A DNA stretch of 64,000 bases. Source: Chitinophagaceae bacterium. Lineage in GTDB: Bacteria; Bacteroidota; Bacteroidia; Chitinophagales; Chitinophagaceae. The notes beneath the pieces are model-generated. The model was not told where the DNA came from, searched no databases, and was given only the letters and a program-made list of their open reading frames with translations. Location of the stretch: positions 1-64,000 of the forward strand of contig JAIXOJ010000216.1 of assembly GCA_027486835.1 (NCBI GenBank). Direction: 5' to 3'. Every line of letters begins with the position of its first letter. Within the stretch, counting starts at the first letter, position 1. Position numbers and translations under genes: made by a program. Shown here in pieces: positions 54,494 to 61,856 of this stretch.

Positions 54494-55291
54494 ATGAAAC
54501 TATACATCTCGCGTATGAATAAAGGAACAGCAATAGTTCAATTATTAATGTTAGGCTTGGGGCTTAGACTATGCAAAACATTTTGGCTAGATTACTCTCC
54601 AATAAAACCTTTCCTACTTATCGCAATGCTAGGATTTGCTTCCTGCCATTCAAATAAAGACAAAACGCATTATCCAAATGATTTTCAAGTTATTATTACA
54701 GATACAACAAGGAATCAAAGTGCAAAGTGGGATCTGGAGGATTTTAATTACCGTTCAAGACTTGCAAAATTACTTGGACTATCTAGCTTGAAGAACTATG
54801 CAGACAGTTTGGAAATAAGGCTTTGGCATGAGTATTCATATAGTAATTGCCTTGACTTATATACATTAAAATTTATAGACACCAATTGTATTGTTTCTTA
54901 TTTTAGAATTTATCCAAAAAGAGAAAGGCGAGATATAAATAACACTAATGGTCATTGGCTACCTTATGAAGAAAGAACAATCGATAGCTCATTTTCTAAA
55001 ACAAAAACAATATCCAAACGCAAGTTTCAAAGCATTAATATTGATAGTGTTTGGCTTTTGAAATCTCAAAGTGATTTAAATATTGCTGACAGCATTGGGT
55101 TTACAGATTGCTACAGCCACATTATAGAAATAGCAGACAGAAGGCATTTAAAATTCATGAGATACCATTGCCCATCTGCTTATTATGAAAAAGTCAAACT
55201 ACAACCAATATTAGATTTTGAATACTTTTATGGCCTACTAGCATCATTGGGTAGACATAACAACGTATATCTCGAGGAAAAATTTCAATAA
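54494..55291 (+). CDS. Putative lipoprotein, start uncertain
   Basis: 265 residues as an open frame. A lipoprotein-like motif FLLIAMLGFASC lies at residues about 40-51, so the true start is probably near residue 35-40, although no ATG lies at the right place. The N-terminal 30 residues are unusual for a signal peptide. Rest unknown, with a Tyr-rich C-terminus (FEYFYGLL). It follows the dispersed repeat. Confidence 0.6.
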   Translation: MKLYISRMNKGTAIVQLLMLGLGLRLCKTFWLDYSPIKPFLLIAMLGFASCHSNKDKTHYPNDFQVIITDTTRNQSAKWDLEDFNYRSRLAKLLGLSSLKNYADSLEIRLWHEYSYSNCLDLYTLKFIDTNCIVSYFRIYPKRERRDINNTNGHWLPYEERTIDSSFSKTKTISKRKFQSINIDSVWLLKSQSDLNIADSIGFTDCYSHIIEIADRRHLKFMRYHCPSAYYEKVKLQPILDFEYFYGLLASLGRHNNVYLEEKFQ

Positions 55292-55320
55292 AACAAAAAG
55301 TAACACAAAGTCCGCCTTCT

Positions 55321-56091
55321 CTATTTGGCATGTTGCACATAAAACGCCTGCATCGTATCAAATACCTTTTGCTTTAGGGCTTCGATGGTTAAATCCTCCG
55401 GTTCAATTGGAGGTAGAAAATGCAATTGGATGCGGGTAGGGAGAAAAAAGAGAGAATACTGGATCGGGCATGCTTTCGCAGACCCAATTATAACACAAGG
55501 AATAATTGGTGTTTTAGTATCCCGGCTTAGCTTGAAAGCCCCATCCTGAAATTTGGCCATGGGGTTACCCGTTTTGTTCCTCGTGCCTTCGGGAAATATG
55601 CACATATGGAATCCATCCTTCAATGCAGCTTTCATCAAATCGAAACTGCGTTTTCTACTCGCCACACTTTCTCTATTAACCAATACGGAGCCTCGTGCAT
55701 AGTACCAACCGAAAATAGGCACTTTGGTAAACGTGTCTTTGGCAATGGTTTGGTTGGGCCCAGGCACAAACGGGCAAAGCAGGGGTACATCCAATAGGGC
55801 ATTGTGATTGCTGGTTACTATATAGGTAGTGCCTTTTTTAAAATGCTCTTTTCCATACACTTTCAAAGGACTGCCTACCAGATATAGCCAAGTGGTATTC
55901 CACCATTTAGCAATGAGAATAAACCACCAAATCCCCTTAGGATTTTTCACAAGTTTGGTAGCCATAGAGGGGATAAATATGACAATGAACGTTGCAGCAA
56001 AACTGATAACTGCCCACACGGCCCAAACGCGAGCAAAGGCAAGGGTTAAGATTCCATACTTGGGCGGCGTGGATAACGATGATTGTGACAT
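55321..56091 (-). CDS. Lysophospholipid acyltransferase (PlsC-like)
   Basis: 256 residues. One or two N-terminal transmembrane helices (about 18-42). The acyltransferase motif is SNHNALLDVPLL, and FPEGTRNKTGN binds the phosphate. Makes phosphatidic acid or another acylated lipid in the inner membrane. Single-gene unit, 207 bp from ung. Confidence 0.93.
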   Translation of the reverse strand: MSQSSLSTPPKYGILTLAFARVWAVWAVISFAATFIVIFIPSMATKLVKNPKGIWWFILIAKWWNTTWLYLVGSPLKVYGKEHFKKGTTYIVTSNHNALLDVPLLCPFVPGPNQTIAKDTFTKVPIFGWYYARGSVLVNRESVASRKRSFDLMKAALKDGFHMCIFPEGTRNKTGNPMAKFQDGAFKLSRDTKTPIIPCVIIGSAKACPIQYSLFFLPTRIQLHFLPPIEPEDLTIEALKQKVFDTMQAFYVQHAK

Positions 56092-56262
56092 GACTATTTT
56101 TATTTTACAATATTTCTAATTGATAAACGCTGCAATAATGGCGAAAAGCTACAATAATGGTTATGCTATATACTGGCAACCGCCCTTTGTTTATAAACTC
56201 CCACCTGAAATTTGGTTTCAGTAAGCGAAAAATCTCTAGCCAAAACTTAACTATCAGAAAAT

Positions 56263-56304
56263 CCTAAAACCCAAAACCTAATACTTACAACCTAATACCT
56301 AAAT
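56263..56304. repeat. 7-bp-period CCTAATA repeat
   Basis: Heptamers CCTAAAA, CCCAAAA, CCTAATA, CTTACAA, CCTAATA and CCTAAAT run through the end of ung, the inverted form of the TTGTARG words at 43611. The ung stop codon lies inside. Confidence 0.7.
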
Positions 56305-56970
56305 CATCCAATCGATAGGGTCTAAGCCCTGCTTGGCCAAAAGCTGATTAGTCCGGCTGAAATGTTTGCATCCAAAAAAACCAGTGTGTGCGCTTAAGGG
56401 CGAAGGGTGCGGAGCTTTCAACACATGGTGTTTGGTAGCATCAATTAACACTTGCTTTTCCTGCGCAAACTTGCCCCAAAGCAAAAAAACAACCCCTTGT
56501 TTTTCTTCAGATATTTTTCTTATAACGGCATTGGTAAAATCCATCCATCCAATCTTGGCATGACTAGCAGGTTCATTGGCCCGAACAGTAAGTACTGCAT
56601 TGAGCAATAGCACTCCTTGTTCTGCCCATTTGGTGAGGTTGCCTGAAGTGGGGATGGGCATTCCAATGTCGGTTTGCAATTCTTTAAACATATTCATCAA
56701 CGAAGGTGGTGGCGGCACACCATCGGGTACACTAAAACTCAAGCCCATCGCCTGATCTGGATTGTGGTAAGGGTCTTGCCCCAAAATAACCACCCTTACT
56801 TTGTTCAAAGGGGTTTTGTCAAAAGCATTAAAAATGAGACTCCCTGGAGGATAAATGGTGGCTTTGGTGGCGCGTTCTGTTTTTAAATGAGCGGCAATTT
56901 GCATAAAATAAGGCTTGTTAAACTCCGCTGACAAAGCCGTTTTCCAGCTCTCCTCCATCTTTACATCCAT
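56299..56970 (-). CDS. ung: Uracil-DNA glycosylase
   Basis: 223 residues from the Met at 56970; a longer frame adds 30 non-conserved residues, and 56958 is another possible start. Family 1 UNG motifs: catalytic Asp in GQDPYHNPDQAMG and the His in APHPSPLSAH. Removes uracil from DNA in the cytosol for base excision repair. Stop lies in a heptamer repeat. Confidence 0.95.
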   Translation of the reverse strand: MDVKMEESWKTALSAEFNKPYFMQIAAHLKTERATKATIYPPGSLIFNAFDKTPLNKVRVVILGQDPYHNPDQAMGLSFSVPDGVPPPPSLMNMFKELQTDIGMPIPTSGNLTKWAEQGVLLLNAVLTVRANEPASHAKIGWMDFTNAVIRKISEEKQGVVFLLWGKFAQEKQVLIDATKHHVLKAPHPSPLSAHTGFFGCKHFSRTNQLLAKQGLDPIDWMI

Positions 56971-57266
56971 ACAATCTACTTTAATTATTTGCGCCGAAAA
57001 TACAATACAATGTAAGTTGTTGATATAATGAGTTTGGGAGCAAGCCATATAATAGTACACTTCATTGTCTCGATATTGATTTGATATCGGTTTGAGGTAA
57101 GCCCATTTAAAAAAATTGAAATTCGCAAAATGCCTAGGAATACAACAGTTTCAGGCATTATTCTAGTCTTTTTTGGTGCGAACTATTTTGCAAAAAAGCT
57201 TGTTACACCACTTTGTTTCAATGCTTTAAAGCACCAATCATTATTTTTACACAAATAGGGCTTTTA

Positions 57267-59201
57267 ATGGAAATAGTACCAGGCGCATTACTTAGAGAAA
57301 TCAATTCACCAGAGGATTTAAAAAAACTCAATAAAAAACAGTTACACAAGGTTTGTAACGAGCTTAGACAATTTATAATTGACACTGTTAGCATACATGG
57401 GGGTCACTTTGCAGCCAGCTTAGGCGTTGTAGAATTGTCGGTTGCTTTACACTTTGTTTACAACACCCCCTACGACCAATTGGTGTGGGATGTTGGGCAT
57501 CAAGCCTATGGTCATAAAATACTAACTGGAAGAAGAGATTCTTTTGTTACCAACAGAAAATACGGCGGCCTAAGTGGCTTCCCAAAAAGAACAGAAAGTG
57601 ACTATGACACTTTTGGAGTGGGTCATTCATCCACCTCCATTTCTGCCGCTTTAGGTATGGCAATAGCGGCTAAGTATAAAGGCGAAAACAGAAAAAGTAT
57701 TGCAGTAATTGGCGATGGTAGTATGACAGCCGGGATGGCATTTGAAGCGATGAACCATGCTGGCGTTGCTGATAGTGATGTGCTGATTATCCTAAACGAT
57801 AATTGCATGAGCATCGACCCCAATGTGGGCGCCTTAAAAGAATACCTTACTGATATTGCCACTTCGCCCACTTACAATAAAATAAAGGATGACGTTTGGA
57901 AAGTAATGGGCAAGCTACCTGTTGGCAAGCGCATCAGCCAAACAATGGCTCATAAATTAGCTGACAGCCTAAAAGGGATAGTAAGCAGCAGCAGTAATTT
58001 ATTTGAAGCATTAAAGCTTAGATATTTTGGACCTATCGACGGTCATAATATCATAAAACTGGTAGATACTTTAAACGACTTAAAAAAGATACCTGGTCCT
58101 AAGTTGCTCCATATTATTACCACAAAGGGGAAAGGATATGAATTGGCCGAAAAAGACCAAACAAAATGGCATGCACCAGGTCTTTTTGATAAGATTACTG
58201 GCGAAATAGTCAAGCAAACCTATTTATCGCCACAAGCACCTAAGTACCAAGACGTGTTTGGTCATACCCTTTTAGAGTTGGCACATGCCAATGAAAAAAT
58301 AATGGGTATCACGCCAGCCATGCCAAGTGGTTCTTCACTAAAAATAATGATGGATGTAATGCCCCACCGAGCATTTGATGTAGGCATTTGCGAGCAACAC
58401 GCTGTAACGCTTAGTGCTGGTCTTGCCACGCAAGGATTGAAGGTGTTCTGCAACATTTATTCCTCTTTTATGCAACGCTCCTTTGACCAAGTGGTACACG
58501 ACGTAGCTATCCAAAAACTACCCGTTGTATTCTGTTTAGATAGAGCTGGTCTGGTGGGCGAAGATGGCCCCACCCACCATGGTTGCTACGATATTGCTTA
58601 TTTCAGGGGTATTCCTAATTTAATTTTATCTGCCCCAATGAACGAGCAGGAATTGAGAAATCTAATGTTTACCGCCCAATTGGATAGCACGGAATTACCT
58701 TTTGTAATCAGATACCCAAGAGGAAACGGAACAATGCCCGAATGGAAAACACCCCTCGAGCCTGTTACAATAGGAAAAGGCCGTAGATTAAAATCTGGTA
58801 GTGATGTGGCCATTTTGAGTTATGGGCATCCAGGCAATTTTGCACAAGCGGCTATCCGCACCCTCCGTTCAGAAGGAATTAATCCAGCGCATTACGATAT
58901 GCGCTTTGTAAAACCGATTGATGAAGAACTACTCCACGAAGTATTTGCCAACTATCGTAAAATAGTAACCATTGAAGACGGTACGGTAGTGGGTGGATTT
59001 GGTAGTGCTGTTTTGGAATTCATGGCAAAACATCGCTACAATGCCGAAGTGGTAATACTTGGTATCCCCGACAGGCTGGTAGAGCATGGAAGTTTAAAAG
59101 AACTGTACAAAGAATGTGGCTTTGATGCCCCTTCCATAGCCGAAACAGTAAGGCAACTGTTGTCTAGCTCTGTTAAAGTAACTGAGATGATTGCAGGTTA
59201 A
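57267..59201 (+). CDS. dxs: 1-deoxy-D-xylulose-5-phosphate synthase
   Basis: 644 residues from the ATG at 57267; a frame from a TTG at 57213 adds non-conserved residues. Condenses pyruvate and glyceraldehyde 3-phosphate, the first step of the MEP isoprenoid pathway. The thiamine-diphosphate motif is GDGSMTAGMAFEAMNHAG ending LNDN. The transketolase-like region DRAGLVGEDGPTHHG and the C-terminal domain are complete. Single-gene unit. Confidence 0.97.
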   Translation: MEIVPGALLREINSPEDLKKLNKKQLHKVCNELRQFIIDTVSIHGGHFAASLGVVELSVALHFVYNTPYDQLVWDVGHQAYGHKILTGRRDSFVTNRKYGGLSGFPKRTESDYDTFGVGHSSTSISAALGMAIAAKYKGENRKSIAVIGDGSMTAGMAFEAMNHAGVADSDVLIILNDNCMSIDPNVGALKEYLTDIATSPTYNKIKDDVWKVMGKLPVGKRISQTMAHKLADSLKGIVSSSSNLFEALKLRYFGPIDGHNIIKLVDTLNDLKKIPGPKLLHIITTKGKGYELAEKDQTKWHAPGLFDKITGEIVKQTYLSPQAPKYQDVFGHTLLELAHANEKIMGITPAMPSGSSLKIMMDVMPHRAFDVGICEQHAVTLSAGLATQGLKVFCNIYSSFMQRSFDQVVHDVAIQKLPVVFCLDRAGLVGEDGPTHHGCYDIAYFRGIPNLILSAPMNEQELRNLMFTAQLDSTELPFVIRYPRGNGTMPEWKTPLEPVTIGKGRRLKSGSDVAILSYGHPGNFAQAAIRTLRSEGINPAHYDMRFVKPIDEELLHEVFANYRKIVTIEDGTVVGGFGSAVLEFMAKHRYNAEVVILGIPDRLVEHGSLKELYKECGFDAPSIAETVRQLLSSSVKVTEMIAG

Positions 59202-59230
59202 ATGATTGTTTTACTTAGTTATACCATTCT

Positions 59231-59275
59231 AAAGGGGTACACGCATTCTTTCGCCAAAAGGAATGGTGTACCCTT
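59231..59275 (+). terminator. Terminator after dxs
   Basis: AAAGGGGTACACGCATTC pairs with GAATGGTGTACCCTTT, with two bulges, and a T-rich end follows. It lies 30 bp past the dxs stop. Confidence 0.8.
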
Positions 59276-59314
59276 TGTTATTGGTGCTTTCTTTACTTCA
59301 ATAATGATTGTAGC

Positions 59315-59953
59315 TTGACTTTCCCAAATCATTACCAAACGTTGCAGGTAGCCCCTACTGCAACAATGGAGGAAATAAAAAAAGCCTACCGTAAACTCGC
59401 CTTACGCTTTCATCCCGACAAAGCGGGCAGCGATGAATCTACCCTTGCTGCTTTTAGAGCCATCAAATCAGCTTATGATGTATTGATAAACAGCAAATCC
59501 AGACAAGCATATCACGCTAAATATTTTTACCACACCACCCCTCCTAAACCAACACTTACTGCCAATGAATTGGCAGATAAAGCCAAAGCATTAGCTGCTT
59601 TTGTTCGTTTGCTCGATCCCTTTAGAATAGACTATGATTTGTTGACGCTTGAAATAGCGCAAATTGTAAATCCGGAGGCTGTACGAATCTTTAAAAACAC
59701 CAAAGAATTATTTCTAATCGAGGGTACTATCAATTCTATATTGGCATGTTTAGCATTGATGCCATATAAAATTGGAATTCCCTTTCATGCAATGCTATTA
59801 TCCATTTCCGAAAACCATGCGATGTTGCTTATTTCCACCAAGTTACAATTGAAAAAACAGCAGCGTATTGATTGGTGGCAGCGTAAAAAGCCATTATTAG
59901 CCCTAGTTGTGGCATTGCTGATTTGCTTGCTGATGTATTGGGCAGCTAAATAA
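59315..59953 (+). CDS. J-domain protein with C-terminal membrane anchor
   Basis: 212 residues from a TTG; no ATG is better placed. The N-terminal J domain (about 4-66) has HPD in ALRFHPDKAG, so it can stimulate an Hsp70. The middle is helical. Residues about 191-210 (LLALVVALLICLLMYWAA) form a C-terminal transmembrane anchor. Lacks the zinc and substrate-binding domains of DnaJ. Its Hsp70 partner is not shown; a divergent Hsp70 lies 43 kb away. Confidence 0.9.
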   Translation: MTFPNHYQTLQVAPTATMEEIKKAYRKLALRFHPDKAGSDESTLAAFRAIKSAYDVLINSKSRQAYHAKYFYHTTPPKPTLTANELADKAKALAAFVRLLDPFRIDYDLLTLEIAQIVNPEAVRIFKNTKELFLIEGTINSILACLALMPYKIGIPFHAMLLSISENHAMLLISTKLQLKKQQRIDWWQRKKPLLALVVALLICLLMYWAAK

Positions 59954-60228
59954 ATCCTTCTTAGGGAATCTGTGTTTTAATCAGACTATTTATCATTTGT
60001 GGAGTATTGCTTGTGAAGTAACTTGAAAGAATGCCGCATTTTTTGCTTTTGCATCGGTTTTTTGCTTTAGTTATTTAGCACTTGTTGCTAGGATGTATAA
60101 AAAAATGCCTTTTGCTTCAATGATTACTTCAAAGAATTAAAAAGGCAAATAATAAAAACAGTGCGAAATACATAATTTATCTAACGCTATTATTAGCGTA
60201 CAAATAAAAAAGGAGTGGGATAACTCCC

Positions 60229-60477
60229 TTAGTTCTTGTTGAAAATAAATACAAATGGCTTGATGTTATTTTCCCTGATTGTTTTTTGGATGAGGTGTGG
60301 TTTGGAAAGAATTTTATATCGATTTAAATCAATTATCTCATTAACTAAGCAGAACGTCCTTAGATTCTCAACGGTGTACAGGATTTTTTCTAAAATCTCT
60401 ACTTCCTTTTGCATGGCAGAAGGCGTTTCTAATTTCAATTTGGTAAGTACAAGCAAATCTCTGTTTACATTTTTCAT
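60229..60477 (-). CDS. Hypothetical short protein
   Basis: 82 residues, with helical Leu/Lys-rich content and no recognised family. The 60-nt hairpin at 60555-60608 lies 78 bp upstream and a small stem (GGAGTGGGATAACTCC) near 60211 follows it, which fits a transcription unit. Little codon or homology support. Confidence 0.4.
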   Translation of the reverse strand: MKNVNRDLLVLTKLKLETPSAMQKEVEILEKILYTVENLRTFCLVNEIIDLNRYKILSKPHLIQKTIRENNIKPFVFIFNKN

Positions 60478-60554
60478 GGCAATAAGAGTGGGGTAAAGCT
60501 TTTTTTAAAATTCCATTTTATTAATCATTGGTGCCAATTCTTTTAGGACACATA

Positions 60555-60608
60555 CACTGTTTCTTGTAAGAGGAGGATTTAGAAAAAACCTTACAAGAAG
60601 AAACAGTG
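60555..60608. promoter_or_regulatory. Long hairpin with bulge
   Basis: CACTGTTTCTTGTAAG (60555-60570) and CTTACAAGAAGAAACAGTG (60590-60608) pair over 16 bp with a three-base bulge. The 19-base loop contains AGGAGGAT. No T tract follows, so it may be a structured leader or small RNA. Region 59954-60228 shows nothing else. Confidence 0.55.
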
Positions 60609-60745
60609 ATTGAAAAAGTTAGTAAAACCAAAACTGTGAAAAATAGTTGTGATACTACACCTTTGTAAGTATTATTCATTTGGAATGAGTTAGGCAATGA
60701 AAATAATACGCATCATCATTCGTGAATTGTCATACAGCAACGTTT

Positions 60746-61840
60746 ATGCAAAAATTTAACAACAAAGTCGTTTTATTATCCCCCTTAGATTGGGGTTTAG
60801 GTCATACGACCCGTTGCATAGCAATCATCAGGCTATTGATAGACAAGGGGAATACTGTTTTAGTTGCATGCAACCATACGCAAAAAACAATATTAACAGA
60901 CGAATTTCCTCAATTAGAATTTTTCCCCCTTGAGGGGTATAATATTGTTTATAGCAAAAACAAGAAAGTACTTCCACTAAAATTGCTGATACAATTGCCC
61001 AAGCTTCTATCTGCGATAATAAACGAACATCTTTGGTTACGAAAGATGGTAAAACATCAAAAGATCGATATCATCATTAGCGATAATCGTTTTGGATTTT
61101 ATAGCAAGCGAATTCCCTGTGTTTTTATTACGCACCAATTGACCATAAAAGCACCGTTTAATTGGATAGAATCGCTGCTTAGGCGCATTAATTATTCTTT
61201 TATTAATCGGTTTGCTGCTTGCTGGGTGCCTGATTTTGAAGGCACACAAAACATAGCTGGCACGCTTTCTCATCCTAAAAGATTGCCCCTTATACCCACT
61301 CAATATATTGGCCCCTTAACCCGATTTACGCCTCTCTCTGTAAATAATGAAAGCACTACTTACGATTGTTGCATCATTATTTCTGGACCAGAACCACAAA
61401 GGTCTTTGCTTGAAAAGATTTTATTAGCGCAATTGCCGCATGTAGATAAGCGATTTTTATTAGTAAGAGGTGTGCTTCATCATCAGGCACCAGCAATCAT
61501 TTCCCCAACCAATACCACCATAGTGCCCCACCTCAAAGGACAGGCATTGAACCAGGCTATCCACCAATCTGCGATGATTATCACCAGAAGCGGCTATACT
61601 TCTGTAATGGAATTATTGGCACTGCAAAAGAAAATGATCGTGATTCCTACCCCTGGGCAAACCGAACAAGAATACCTAGCCCAACTGTTGACTGAGCGCA
61701 AATGGGCTATTGGTATGGAGCAAACTTCTTTTCAGTTATCCGAAGCAATGGACATGGCCACTGATTTTCCATTTCAACTTCCCTTGTTGGCCAAGGATTA
61801 CTTATCAGACATTATTGACCAAACTTTTGCCAAGCTCTAG
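60746..61840 (+). CDS. GT-B glycosyltransferase (MurG/GT28-like)
   Basis: 364 residues from the ATG at 60746; a longer frame from a GTG adds 8 residues. The N-terminal nucleotide-sugar-binding start LLSPLDWGLGHTTRC resembles the GGHxxR loop of GT28-type enzymes. The C-terminal half has the donor-binding motif TRSGYTSVMELLALQKKMIVIPTPGQTEQ. Likely membrane-associated. Donor and acceptor sugars cannot be told. Single gene, convergent with murF-alr. Confidence 0.88.
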   Translation: MQKFNNKVVLLSPLDWGLGHTTRCIAIIRLLIDKGNTVLVACNHTQKTILTDEFPQLEFFPLEGYNIVYSKNKKVLPLKLLIQLPKLLSAIINEHLWLRKMVKHQKIDIIISDNRFGFYSKRIPCVFITHQLTIKAPFNWIESLLRRINYSFINRFAACWVPDFEGTQNIAGTLSHPKRLPLIPTQYIGPLTRFTPLSVNNESTTYDCCIIISGPEPQRSLLEKILLAQLPHVDKRFLLVRGVLHHQAPAIISPTNTTIVPHLKGQALNQAIHQSAMIITRSGYTSVMELLALQKKMIVIPTPGQTEQEYLAQLLTERKWAIGMEQTSFQLSEAMDMATDFPFQLPLLAKDYLSDIIDQTFAKL

Positions 61841-61856
61841 CAAAGCTTAGATGCAT

